Shown piece by piece: positions 17,451-25,774 of a stretch of DNA of 64,000 bases. The notes beneath the pieces are model-generated. The model was given only the letters and a program-made list of their open reading frames with translations, had not been told where the DNA came from and searched no databases. A program made the position numbers and the translations under genes. The stretch is taken from contig NZ_CP194171.1 in the NCBI RefSeq assembly GCF_050908845.1, positions 3,844,001 to 3,908,000 on the forward strand, given 5' to 3'. Numbering within the stretch: the stretch's first letter is position 1; the number at the start of each line of letters is the position of its first letter. The stretch comes from Marinobacterium_D sp050908845. Lineage in GTDB: Bacteria > Pseudomonadota > Gammaproteobacteria > Pseudomonadales > Balneatricaceae.

Positions 17451-18944
17451 ATGAGCGCCTACCAATCTCTCGTCAATCAGTTCGCCCGCCTCAACAGGCT
17501 CGCCCATGCCAGCACCTTCCTCGGCTGGGATCAGGAGGTAATGATGCCGCCGGGCGGCGCCGAGAGCCGGGCCCAGGCGATGGCGGAACTGCACCAGCTG
17601 CAGCATGAAATGCTCACCGCCGACCCTCTTGGCGACTGGTTTGCACAGGCGCAGCAGCAGACGCTCAGTGCCGACGAACAGGCCAGCCTGCGCGAGATGC
17701 ATCGCCAGTGGCTGCAGGCCAGCTGTCTGCCATCGGACCTGGTGCAGGCGCAGTCGCTGGCCTCATCCCGCTGCGCCCATGCCTGGCGAGAGCAACGCAG
17801 CAACAACGACTGGAAAGGGTTTCTCGGTAACTTCAAAGAACTGGTCAATCTCTCCCGGCTGGAGGCGAAAGCGCGCCAGGAAGCCGCCGACGGCGCCTTC
17901 GCCACACCCTACGATGCCCTGCTGGATCTCTACTCCAGCGGCGACAGCAGCGCATCGATTAGCGAAGTGTTCCACGGTCTGAAAGCGGAACTGCCAGGGC
18001 TGATCGACGCCGTCATCGAGCGCCAGCGTCGCAGGCCCCATGTGGATCTGAGCGGCCATTATCCGGTGCCTGCGCAGGAGCAGCTGAGCCGCGAGGTGAT
18101 GCAACTGCTCGGCTTCGACTTCGCCAAGGGCCGGCTCGATATCAGCAGCCACCCGTTCAGCACCGGCGTGCGCGGCGATCACCGCATCACCACCCGTTAC
18201 AACGAAAGCGGCTTTATCGATGCCCTGATGGGCACGGTGCATGAAACCGGCCACGCCAGCTATGAGGCGGGCCTGCCGGAAGCCTGGGACGGCCTGCCGG
18301 TGGGCGCGGCGCGTAGCATGAGCATTCATGAGAGCCAAAGCCTGCTGTTTGAGAAGCAGCTGCTGCTGTGCAAACCCTTCGTCAGGCACCTCACACCGAT
18401 CATCCAACGCCACTTCCCGGCCCTGAACGAGGTCGACAGCGACGAGTTCTGGCAGGCGATGTCCCATGTGCAGCGCGGCTTTATCCGCGTGGACGCCGAC
18501 GAGGTCACCTACCCGATGCATATCGTGCTGCGCTACGAGATCGAGTCGAAACTGATCAACGGCGAGATGGAAGCGGAGGATATCCCCGACGCCTGGGCGG
18601 AGAAGATGCACACCTATCTGGGTCTGGATACCAACGGCAATTTCAAGGATGGCTGCCTGCAGGATATCCACTGGCCATCCGGCGCATTCGGTTACTTCCC
18701 CTCCTACACCCTGGGCGCACTGAACGCAGCCCAGCTGTTCGCGGCCATGCGCCGGGATGTGGAGGATCTCGACGCCCATCTGGGCCAGGGCGATGTGGCA
18801 CCGTTGCGCCAGTGGCTGGGCGAGAAGATCTGGAGCAAGGGGTCCTTCCTCAGTTCACGGGAGCTGATCACCCAGGCCACCGGGGAGGCGACCAATCCGG
18901 AGTACTTTATCCGGCATATTCGGAGTCGTTACCTGGAGGAGTAA
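17451..18944 (+). CDS. M32-family metallocarboxypeptidase
   Basis: A 497-residue cytoplasmic zinc carboxypeptidase of the Taq/Pfu family M32, which removes C-terminal amino acids from peptides. The zinc motif is H264-E-T-G-H268 (HExxH) and the third ligand is the Glu in HESQSLLFE about 30 residues later. The family-specific GVRGDHRITTRYNE and YPMHIVLRYEIE segments are present. ATG at 17451 follows ATAAGGA with good spacing; a TTG six bases earlier is less likely. It stands alone and is convergent with dabA, with the first 84-nt repeat copy in the 224-bp gap between them. Confidence 0.94.
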   Translation: MSAYQSLVNQFARLNRLAHASTFLGWDQEVMMPPGGAESRAQAMAELHQLQHEMLTADPLGDWFAQAQQQTLSADEQASLREMHRQWLQASCLPSDLVQAQSLASSRCAHAWREQRSNNDWKGFLGNFKELVNLSRLEAKARQEAADGAFATPYDALLDLYSSGDSSASISEVFHGLKAELPGLIDAVIERQRRRPHVDLSGHYPVPAQEQLSREVMQLLGFDFAKGRLDISSHPFSTGVRGDHRITTRYNESGFIDALMGTVHETGHASYEAGLPEAWDGLPVGAARSMSIHESQSLLFEKQLLLCKPFVRHLTPIIQRHFPALNEVDSDEFWQAMSHVQRGFIRVDADEVTYPMHIVLRYEIESKLINGEMEAEDIPDAWAEKMHTYLGLDTNGNFKDGCLQDIHWPSGAFGYFPSYTLGALNAAQLFAAMRRDVEDLDAHLGQGDVAPLRQWLGEKIWSKGSFLSSRELITQATGEATNPEYFIRHIRSRYLEE

Positions 18945-19038
18945 GCTTACGCTTACTTGGTGGAATAGCTTATTTAGCTGAGTGGTCCATTAAATTTTTC
19001 CCTGTACCAAAGGCATATCAGCGTTTACTTAACTCGGA

Positions 19039-19122
19039 TTTCGCCTACTGGCGAACTAAGGGACTTGTGCGGACAAGTCCCTTAGCGATCCCAAACCGCC
19101 CCTGCTGCTTGATCGGCTGCGC
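19039..19122 (+). repeat. 84-nt structured repeat, copy 1
   Basis: This stretch and 24344-24427 are the same length and align without gaps, with about 13 differences. It has a small stem (TCGCC-tact-GGCGA) followed by a strong one (CTAAGGGACTTGT pairing with ACAAGTCCCTTAG), then the conserved single-stranded run ATCCCAAACCGCCCCT. Changes relative to copy 2 keep both stems paired. It lies between the convergent M32 peptidase and dabA genes. It is not a known REP, ERIC or terminator type that I recognise. Confidence 0.75.
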
Positions 19123-19168
19123 AGAAGGGGAATAAGAACAGCAGCCCTAAGCACGACTGTTCCACCGT

Positions 19169-21589
19169 TTAGGCCTTAGTTTTAGCCTGGTTTACAGGTT
19201 CCAACCCATTATCGCCAAAGCGCATCAGGTAGAGCCAGCCGTTGTTGACCAGTCTGGCCACCACTTCGTGTTTGTCGATCACGGCCTGGATCCGCTCGCG
19301 CGGTGCATCGATCACTACGCTCAGGCGCAGCGGCTGGTGGCGCCAGTTTTTGCCATCGTGCAGGGACTGCATCGCCAGGCCTATCCGCAGGTCACCGCCG
19401 TTGCCCTCGAAGACGCCGATACGGCCGCCCACCACATTGTGCAGGGTTTTATTACCTGCGCCGTAGCGGCGGTTATCCACAGTGGAGGCGTAGTACTGCA
19501 TGTTGATCCAGTGCGTCACCACCATCGGTGCGGTCATGATCTGCTCCAGCAAGGCGCCTTCAGTGTCGCCCTGCGGGTCGTATTCATGCAGGAAGACACG
19601 TCCCTGCAGGTCGGCACCACGGCTGCGCCAGCGCGGGCCGATGATAAAGGCGGCATTGTTGCCGAGACCCCACTCTGGGCGGGTCTGAGCCCAGTCGTTG
19701 CTGCGCTGACGCACCTTTTTCAGCAGCGCCTCCGGGTCATCTGCCAGCTTTTCCAACCCCAGTGACACTGCGCGCTCACGCCGGGCCTGTTTTCCGGCGG
19801 CGGCCAGCTGCAGACGCACGTAGGCCAGTTTCTGTGCGGATTCGTTTTCAAGATCGGTATCGAACAGGCCCACTTCTTCGGTGGTTGTGTTGTGAAGCCC
19901 GGCGATAAAGCAGGTATCTTCCGGCAGGTTAATCCCCTCGGCTATCAAACCTTCGCGCACCTGTGGATTGTTCAGCAGGTTTGCCAGCGCACGGGCGTTC
20001 ACCTCGCCGGTCTGACCACAGCACGCGCCGCAGTCCAGACCTGCCTTGTGCGGGTTGTTCTCGCTGTGGCTGCCGTGACCGATCAGCAGCACCAGCGGCG
20101 CCACCCGCTCGGTCAGGTTCATACCACCCAGCACCCTGGCCGCCAGCCCGATTTGCGTAGCCAGGTCGATACCGCTCAGTTGGGGCTTGGCGCCAGCGCT
20201 CGGTTTCAGCAGCTTCTGCTCCGGTAAGCCGCCCCGTGTGTGGGGTTTACTACGCTTGATCAGTTTGCCCAGGTATCCAAGGCCCAGGGTTTCCACCAGG
20301 CTGAAGGCGGAACCGGGCATGGAGGCAAAGGGCCGCCAAGTGCTGTTGCGTGCCAGCCTGCGCTGATGAGCGGCGGCGGTTTGTTTGTCTTTGGCCGCAT
20401 CGCCGCTGCTTTCAGTCACCGACAGAGCCGGCGCCAGCAGACCCGGCAGCTGCGGCCTTGTGGCCTGGGTACCCAGGGGCGTGTAGTCGATGGGCAGACC
20501 AAAGAAACCGGCGAAGCCGAGGGTCTCGATATCCTCCGCCGCCTCCAGATGACGGCGGAACACCTCCGAACGCACATCGATACAGAACACGGCCTGGGCG
20601 GTCGGCCGAGCGGTCATCGGGGTTCCGGGGGCTTCGGCCAGGGCTTTCGCAAGGCGGCGCTGATAGCCCATTTCCATCGCCCGTTGCCAGAGACTGTGGG
20701 TCTGCACGGCAACATCATCCAGCGTGAGGAAGTGACGTTCCCAGCGCGAGTGCCACTGCTTCAGCAACGAAGCCTCACCACGATTGCCATCATCCAGCAG
20801 GCATTCCCAGGCCAGGCGGATCGCCAGCAGCTCGACGATGGCATCGTCATCCGCGCCCTGCTGATTAGCCAGCCAGCGACGATAGGCACACCAGGACGCC
20901 CAGCCACTGATTCGCAGCAGCACCGCGTGCAGGAACGGCTGCCAGTCGGATCGATCCACGTCGAGACGTGCCAGCGCGTGTTCAATCAGTTCCAGCGGCT
21001 GTTCCGGCAGCTGCCGGACGCGCTCGGCGATCCAGGGCGACTGCATCAGCAGCTCCACGCTGTGGCCGAACAGCATCACCTCGCGCCAGCCACTGAAGAG
21101 GCTGGCGTCATCCTCCGGGCGCCAGTCCGCCTGATCACGGTCAAACCAGGCACCGCAGAACTGCGACACTTGGTGGGTGATAGTGTCACACCAGGCGGGC
21201 TCGTGGCTCAGGTCACGCCGTGAGTCGAACAGGTCGCTGAGCAGCGGTGCCGAATAGCGTTGCGGAAAGCGCCGCTCCAGTGCTGCCACCAGCGCAGACG
21301 GTGTCAGGGATTCCCCCTGCTCATCGATGGCGGCCTGCAGATCCTCTTCGGTAATCTCCCCCTTGTGCCACTGCTCTGCGTAGTAGCTCAACGGCATGAA
21401 CAGGCTGGAGCCGCCCAGGGATGCCAGTCGGCGGTGAGTGGTTTCAAAGCTGTTGTCGACCATGCCCCAGTAAGGGTTCACCGCAATCATCCGGTCCAGC
21501 GGCCAGTTGGGCGCGATAGACCCACAGGCCGCATCGATCGCGTCTTTCATTGCTGCGGCGCCAGCTCCTGTGTTAGCCAACGACGTCAT
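19169..21589 (-). CDS. dabA: DabA, inorganic-carbon accumulation subunit (DUF2309)
   Basis: An 806-residue soluble protein of the DUF2309/UPF0753 family, the beta-carbonic-anhydrase-like half of the DAB complex, which hydrates CO2 to trap bicarbonate using a proton gradient. The predicted zinc-site residues are present: C336 and D338 in VFCIDVRSE, H505 in LLIGHGSHSENN and C520 in LDCGACCG, the same spacing (C-x-D, then H and C 15 apart) as in the characterised Halothiobacillus protein. ATG at 21589 overlaps the dabB stop (ATGA), so the subunits are translated together. Heterotrophs use DAB to supply bicarbonate for carboxylases at low CO2. Confidence 0.94.
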   Translation of the reverse strand: MTSLANTGAGAAAMKDAIDAACGSIAPNWPLDRMIAVNPYWGMVDNSFETTHRRLASLGGSSLFMPLSYYAEQWHKGEITEEDLQAAIDEQGESLTPSALVAALERRFPQRYSAPLLSDLFDSRRDLSHEPAWCDTITHQVSQFCGAWFDRDQADWRPEDDASLFSGWREVMLFGHSVELLMQSPWIAERVRQLPEQPLELIEHALARLDVDRSDWQPFLHAVLLRISGWASWCAYRRWLANQQGADDDAIVELLAIRLAWECLLDDGNRGEASLLKQWHSRWERHFLTLDDVAVQTHSLWQRAMEMGYQRRLAKALAEAPGTPMTARPTAQAVFCIDVRSEVFRRHLEAAEDIETLGFAGFFGLPIDYTPLGTQATRPQLPGLLAPALSVTESSGDAAKDKQTAAAHQRRLARNSTWRPFASMPGSAFSLVETLGLGYLGKLIKRSKPHTRGGLPEQKLLKPSAGAKPQLSGIDLATQIGLAARVLGGMNLTERVAPLVLLIGHGSHSENNPHKAGLDCGACCGQTGEVNARALANLLNNPQVREGLIAEGINLPEDTCFIAGLHNTTTEEVGLFDTDLENESAQKLAYVRLQLAAAGKQARRERAVSLGLEKLADDPEALLKKVRQRSNDWAQTRPEWGLGNNAAFIIGPRWRSRGADLQGRVFLHEYDPQGDTEGALLEQIMTAPMVVTHWINMQYYASTVDNRRYGAGNKTLHNVVGGRIGVFEGNGGDLRIGLAMQSLHDGKNWRHQPLRLSVVIDAPRERIQAVIDKHEVVARLVNNGWLYLMRFGDNGLEPVNQAKTKA

Positions 21590-23148
21590 GATGAGAACTC
21601 CCCTGCATTGGCCGATCTATGATCGAACTGTCGGTGATTGACCCGGGTTTTTGCCTGATGCTCATTGAGCCTGACCGGCCAGAACCTGAACGTCAGCCGG
21701 GTAAAGGTTTCATCCAGGTAGAAACCGTTATAGACCCAGGGATAGAGGCGACGCGACAGGGCGCCGCGCGGGTTGCTCTGCAGCTGGGCCTGGAGCAGGT
21801 AGAGCGCGATAAAGCAGACGGCTACCCAGCCGATCAACAGAGCCGATTCCAGCGGCGCTGCCGGCACCACCGCGGCAAACACCAGGTGCCAGATCAGGTA
21901 AAGCTGGGTCAACGCGAACACCTGCAGCAACGCCCGGCCAAAAGCGATAAGCGAGCGCTCACCGGCCTGCCAGAGCAGCGGCGCAAAGCCGAGCACAAGG
22001 ATCAGGCCCACTACCGCCGGCAGCTCAAGGCCGATAGCCCAGTGCCAGCTGGTTGCCGAGAGGATCACCAGCGCGGCACTTAACACCAGCGCCAGCAGCA
22101 TCCGCGAGAACACGCCAGGTTGTGCGGTATGACGGTAAAGATCCTGGGCACGCACCTGCGCCACGGTGTCGCCGCTGCTGAGGAAGGAGTACGCCTTGTA
22201 GAACGAGTGCGCGATCAGGTGCAGCATCGCCAGCTCGTACAGACCCAGGCCAACCTCCATCAGCATAAAGCCCATCTGGCTGCAGGTGGACCAGGCCAGG
22301 CGCACCTTGATGCTGATGCGGGTCATCATCACCAGGCCCGCCAGCACCGCGGTCAGGCTACCGACGATCACCAGCAGCCACTGGGCCACCGGTGCCAGGC
22401 TAAGCAGGCCCGCCAGGCGGATCATGACGAAGCCGCCCATATTGACCACTCCGGCATGCAACAGCGCCGACACCGGGGTCGGTGCTTCCATCACCTGGAT
22501 CAGCCAGCCGTGCAGCGGAAGCTGCGCAGACTTGAGGATCGCCGCCAGCGCAAACAGCACCATCGCCGCATGGATGGAGGTCGGCAGCGTCGACCAGGAC
22601 GCCAGCTCGCGTTGAATCACATCCAGGGACAGGCTGTCGGTCACGCTGTAGATCAGGCCCAGCGCCACCAGCAGACAGGCATCGGCCATGCGGCTGACGA
22701 GAAATTTCTTGTGGGCGACCACCTGAGCCGTCTTGCGCTCGGCATAGAAGGTCAGCAGGAAATGAAGGCCCACGCTGGTGGCGCCCCAGGCCAGAACAAT
22801 CACCGCCAGGTGACGGCTCAGCACCAGCACACCCACGGCAGCCAGGGTAAACAGCATGGCGCTGACAAAGCGACGCTGGTTCGGCTCGCCCTGAAGGTAA
22901 CGGAAGGAAAAACGGATAATGACCCAGGCAAGCACCGCGATCAGCAGCGCCGTGGTCAGGCCCAGTCCATCGATCACCGCACTGCCGGATGCAGCGGCAA
23001 CGACTCCACCTATCGCTGTGACCAGCGTCAGCGGCAGACCGATATTGGCCGCGATACGGGCCGGTTTCCAGGGATCAGCCGCAACGAGAGAGAGTAAAAA
23101 AGCCGCACCAAATACCAGCGGTAGCAGCCAGGGCAGCGCTGAATTCAA
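21586..23148 (-). CDS. dabB: DabB, NuoL-like membrane subunit of the DAB pump
   Basis: A 520-residue polytopic membrane protein (about 13-14 helices) related to the proton-pumping NuoL/MrpA subunits. Typical Proton_antipo_M features are present: a Lys-containing HAAMVLFALAAILKSAQLPL segment, MEAPTPVSALLHAG and RISIKVRLAWSTCSQMGFML. It energises DabA by letting ions flow through. The frame is open far upstream, but TTG at 23148 is chosen because GGAGG lies seven bases before it and the first helix (LPWLLPLVFGAAFLL) follows at once; the upstream extension is low-complexity and overlaps the promoter region. First gene of the dabB-dabA operon. Confidence 0.92.
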   Translation of the reverse strand: MNSALPWLLPLVFGAAFLLSLVAADPWKPARIAANIGLPLTLVTAIGGVVAAASGSAVIDGLGLTTALLIAVLAWVIIRFSFRYLQGEPNQRRFVSAMLFTLAAVGVLVLSRHLAVIVLAWGATSVGLHFLLTFYAERKTAQVVAHKKFLVSRMADACLLVALGLIYSVTDSLSLDVIQRELASWSTLPTSIHAAMVLFALAAILKSAQLPLHGWLIQVMEAPTPVSALLHAGVVNMGGFVMIRLAGLLSLAPVAQWLLVIVGSLTAVLAGLVMMTRISIKVRLAWSTCSQMGFMLMEVGLGLYELAMLHLIAHSFYKAYSFLSSGDTVAQVRAQDLYRHTAQPGVFSRMLLALVLSAALVILSATSWHWAIGLELPAVVGLILVLGFAPLLWQAGERSLIAFGRALLQVFALTQLYLIWHLVFAAVVPAAPLESALLIGWVAVCFIALYLLQAQLQSNPRGALSRRLYPWVYNGFYLDETFTRLTFRFWPVRLNEHQAKTRVNHRQFDHRSANAGEFSS

Positions 23149-23216
23149 GGTTGTACCTCCGGGGGAAAATAACGAATTCCGATGGCGCGTATGGTGCTGT
23201 GGGGGTCTTATTTTGT

Positions 23217-23250
23217 AAAATAGATTGATTCGAATAAATCGTTCTATTTT
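23217..23250. promoter_or_regulatory. AT-rich dyad, candidate LysR operator of dabBA
   Basis: In the 137-bp spacer between dabB and the divergent LysR gene lies AAAATAGA ... TCTATTTT, a perfect 8-bp inverted repeat, enclosing a nearly perfect inner palindrome ATTGATTCGAATAAAT centred on TTCGAA. The position is typical for a LysR site that controls both directions. The spacer is much more AT-rich than its surroundings. Confidence 0.6.
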
Positions 23251-23285
23251 AAAGAACAAAAGCCATCTCGATATAAGGTCACGCC

Positions 23286-24176
23286 ATGCGCAACCTGAAC
23301 TTCCACCATCTCTATTACTTCTGGACCGTCGCCAAAGAGGGCCACCTGACCCGCGCGGCCCAGCAGCTGCACGTTTCCCAGTCCGCCCTGTCATCCCAGA
23401 TCAAACAGCTGGAGGAGCAGCTGGGGCAACGCCTGTTCGAGCGCGAGGGACGCAAACTGGAGCTGACCACGGTGGGGCATCGGGTGCTGGAGTATGCCGA
23501 GAATATCTTTGGTCTCGGCAGCGAGCTGCTGGCAATGCTGGAAAGCGGTGAGCATCATCAGGTACAGCGCCTGCGTATCGGCGCCGTGACGACCCTGTCG
23601 CGTAACTTCCAGGATAACTTTCTGCGCCCGGTCATCGGCTCACCGGACGTGCAACTGGTGGTTGAATCCGCCACACTCGAGGAGCTGCTGGAACGGCTGC
23701 GGGTACACAAGCTGGACCTGATCCTTTCCAACCGTGCCGTGGCCGCCGATGCCACTACACCCTGGCGTTGCCGCCGTATCGCCCAGCAGAGCGCGTGCCT
23801 GGTAGGCCCGCCGGAGGGTGCGGACAGTTTCCGCTATCCGGAGGATCTGGAAAATGTCCTGCTGCTGGCTCCCGCCCCGGGCAGCGACATCCGCAGTCAG
23901 TTCGACCTGCTGTGCGAGGAGCAGGGGCTGAATGTGCATTACCATGCCGAGGTGGAGGATATGGCGATGCTGCGTCTGCTCGCCCGAGACTCCGGCGGGG
24001 TCACGGTGGTGCCGGAGATCGTGGTACAGGATGAGTTGCAGCAGGGCCTGCTGCGCAACTACCGCTCGCTGCCGACTGTGCAGGAAAACTTCTACGCCAT
24101 TATGGGCAAACGCCAGTTCGCACCCAAGCTGTTATCAACCCTGATGGAGGGCGAGGTGCTGGAGCGGGAGGGTTGA
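23286..24176 (+). CDS. LysR-type regulator divergent from dabBA (NhaR-like)
   Basis: A 296-residue LysR regulator. The N-terminal HTH begins LNFHHLYYFWTVAKEGHLTRAA, split here as family signature HHLxYFWxVAxEG, which is typical of the NhaR-like subgroup that accompanies DAB (DUF2309) genes and Na+/H+ antiporters. The effector domain follows (about 95-290). Divergent placement and the shared dyad suggest that it controls dabBA in response to inorganic-carbon supply; that signal is an inference. ATG at 23286 follows ATAAGG. The 3' end runs into a 546-bp non-coding block. Confidence 0.85.
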   Translation: MRNLNFHHLYYFWTVAKEGHLTRAAQQLHVSQSALSSQIKQLEEQLGQRLFEREGRKLELTTVGHRVLEYAENIFGLGSELLAMLESGEHHQVQRLRIGAVTTLSRNFQDNFLRPVIGSPDVQLVVESATLEELLERLRVHKLDLILSNRAVAADATTPWRCRRIAQQSACLVGPPEGADSFRYPEDLENVLLLAPAPGSDIRSQFDLLCEEQGLNVHYHAEVEDMAMLRLLARDSGGVTVVPEIVVQDELQQGLLRNYRSLPTVQENFYAIMGKRQFAPKLLSTLMEGEVLEREG

Positions 24177-24343
24177 TTCACCTCCACGACCTTCGGTTCA
24201 CTGCTTCTGCAGAAGTTGATTCAAGGCAGTAAAAACCCACCTGCATAGAAAGTGGCTTTGCATGAAGCTCGCTTTAACGGAGCCTGGGTAGACCTACCGA
24301 CTAACGCTGGGATCACCCATATCCGCTTCCTTTTCGAGGCCGG

Positions 24344-24427
24344 TTTCGGCTGCTGCCGAGCAAAGGGACTTGTACGGACAAGTCCCTTTGCAATCCCAAA
24401 CCGCCCCTATTGCTTGGTCGGCTACGC
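24344..24427 (+). repeat. 84-nt structured repeat, copy 2
   Basis: Gap-free match to 19039-19122. Here the first stem is TCGGC-tgct-GCCGA and the second CAAAGGGACTTGT with ACAAGTCCCTTTG; both differ from copy 1 by swapped base pairs that preserve pairing. The downstream end can form a further stem GTCGGC-tac-GCCGAC that copy 1 lacks. It lies in the 546-bp gene-free block 24177-24722 after the LysR gene, so the two copies bracket the DAB locus in the same orientation. Confidence 0.75.
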
Positions 24428-24449
24428 CGACTACCCTGCGCTTCTCATC

Positions 24450-24569
24450 TGAAAGAGCGGGACAGGAAACTCGCAGCTTTGCTGCTCAAACAGCCTGTCC
24501 CTTGTTCTCTTTCAGCCTGCGATGCTCGGCTGCGCCAAAGGGGATGGATTGCTGCGCTCAGGCAGCAAT
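24450..24569. repeat. further inverted repeats of the gene-free block
   Basis: Two hairpins follow the 84-nt repeat. The larger, 24450-24514, pairs TGAAAGAG and GGGACAGG with CCTGTCCC and CTCTTTCA around an inner GCAGC/GCTGC stem. The smaller, 24548-24569, pairs ATTGCTGC with GCAGCAAT. No open reading frame here has family-like content. Function unknown. Confidence 0.5.
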
Positions 24570-24629
24570 GAGACATCGAGCCCTGTCTTCACCAAGGCCC
24601 CATAAAGGCCAAGCCTCGATTAGACGATC

Positions 24630-24650
24630 ACCACCTCCATAGGAGGTGGT
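24630..24650. repeat. perfect 9-bp palindrome ACCACCTCC-ata-GGAGGTGGT
   Basis: A very stable hairpin followed by TTTAAGAGCG. Such short perfect hairpins occur at the ends of IS200/IS605-type elements, but no tnpA or tnpB is present, so a solo end or remnant is possible. It is not followed by a T-tract long enough for a normal terminator. Confidence 0.4.
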
Positions 24651-24668
24651 TTAAGAGCGACACCAACG

Positions 24669-24699
24669 AAAAAGGGCCCGCATCGCTGCGGGCCCTTTT
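24669..24699 (-). terminator. strong rho-independent terminator
   Basis: AAAAAGGGCCCGCA-tcgc-TGCGGGCCCTTTT, 24 bp after the stop of the Tim44-like gene. A-tract and T-tract make it effective in both directions; it also closes the gene-free block. Confidence 0.9.
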
Positions 24700-24722
24700 C
24701 TATTGCGACGGTGCCGTCACAT

Positions 24723-25631
24723 TTACTTCGGCTGTTCGATACCGACGATAAACCAGTCGGCGTTTTCAACGCTCATATCGCGGCTCAGGTGCCAGATCTC
24801 GCTGAACTCGGACAGACCGGACTGCTCGTCTTCACGCAGCCAGCCGTAGAAGTTGATCGAGACGATGACCTGATCTTTTTCGTCGATGAAGTTGATCAGG
24901 TCCGCCATCACCGATTCCACTTCGGTGGTCTGACGCTCGGGGAAGCGGCCACGCTGGGCTTTCAGCTCTGCAAACAGTTCCGGCGTGGTGTAGCTGCTGA
25001 TCTCTTCCCAGTTGCACTCGTCCCAGGCTTTCTGCAGGCCGGTAAAGTGGTTGCAGGCCTGATCCAGGAACGCACGCTTGTTAAACCATTCCGGCAGGTT
25101 CAGGTCCGGCTCAGCCAGTGAACCACCCATGCCTGCATCAAAAGCGGGGGCTGGCTGCGGCTGGGCTTGCGGCTGCTCCTGGTGCGGCTCTTGATGAGAG
25201 GTGCGCCACTGCCCCATATCGGGCTGCGGCCCCGCCCCTGCATAGGCCTGCTGCTGTTGCTGCGCCTGACGGCGGCCGGCAAACAGCTTGAACAGCACGA
25301 AGGCGATCACAGCGACGATCAGGATATCCATGATCTGGATACCTTCAAACGCGCCGCCGAAGAACAGCGCACCGAGCAAACCGCCGGCCAGCAGACCACC
25401 CATCAGACCACCAAAGCCGGAACGGCGCGGCGCTGCACCTGCCTGCGTGGTATTGGTCGTTTGCTGGGCATCCTGCTGCTTGTTGGCGGTCGGCGCCGGC
25501 GAGGTTTTCTTGGGTGCCGTATACGACTTGCCAAGAGAGAAGCCACCCCCGAGCCGCTTGGCATGGGCGTCCTCAACAGGCATTAGCACACTGAGAAGAA
25601 AAGCAAAAAGACTAACTGTCAAAATCCTCAT
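24723..25631 (-). CDS. Tim44-like domain membrane protein
   Basis: A 302-residue protein. N-terminal signal or anchor (FAFLLSVLMPVEDAHA), a Gly/Thr/Gln-rich low-complexity stretch with a KKTSPAPT-type segment, a glycine-rich hairpin and transmembrane helix (about 85-115, ending FVLFKLFAG), a second Gln/Pro-rich linker, then a C-terminal Tim44-like domain (about 175-300) starting PEWFNKRAFLDQA. The same order occurs in many proteobacterial Tim44-domain proteins of unknown function. The ATG at 25631 is chosen because GAGGA lies just upstream; a TTG at 25643 is less likely. It is a single gene with its own terminator. Confidence 0.85.
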   Translation of the reverse strand: MRILTVSLFAFLLSVLMPVEDAHAKRLGGGFSLGKSYTAPKKTSPAPTANKQQDAQQTTNTTQAGAAPRRSGFGGLMGGLLAGGLLGALFFGGAFEGIQIMDILIVAVIAFVLFKLFAGRRQAQQQQQAYAGAGPQPDMGQWRTSHQEPHQEQPQAQPQPAPAFDAGMGGSLAEPDLNLPEWFNKRAFLDQACNHFTGLQKAWDECNWEEISSYTTPELFAELKAQRGRFPERQTTEVESVMADLINFIDEKDQVIVSINFYGWLREDEQSGLSEFSEIWHLSRDMSVENADWFIVGIEQPK

Positions 25632-25774
25632 GGGAATCCTCAATTTAGGAAAAACATGAACAAACCCGGGTCGCCAGGCTTCTTCATACCGCCCCTATCT
25701 TTCAGCGTTCTTCACCATCTTTTGCGGCTGCTAGACTGAGAATACATCCCTAACCGCGAATCGGGAGAAACCTA

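Noticed and set aside
18368..19135. 255-codon frame overlapping the M32 peptidase
   Set aside because: Mostly an out-of-frame shadow of the peptidase that runs into the repeat.
22120..23097. 325-codon Gln/His/Arg-rich frame antisense to dabB
   Set aside because: Composition is that of a GC-rich antisense frame; dabB is clear on the other strand.
23149..23394. N-terminal extension of dabB to an upstream ATG
   Set aside because: Arg/Gly/Ser-rich, not conserved-looking, and it overlaps the divergent LysR gene and the dyad operator; a GGAGG-supported TTG at 23148 fits better.
24252..24642. Two short overlapping frames in the gene-free block (66 and 90 codons)
   Set aside because: Their peptide similarity to the region near 19050 comes from the 84-nt structured repeat; differences fall at all codon positions and neither has a ribosome site.
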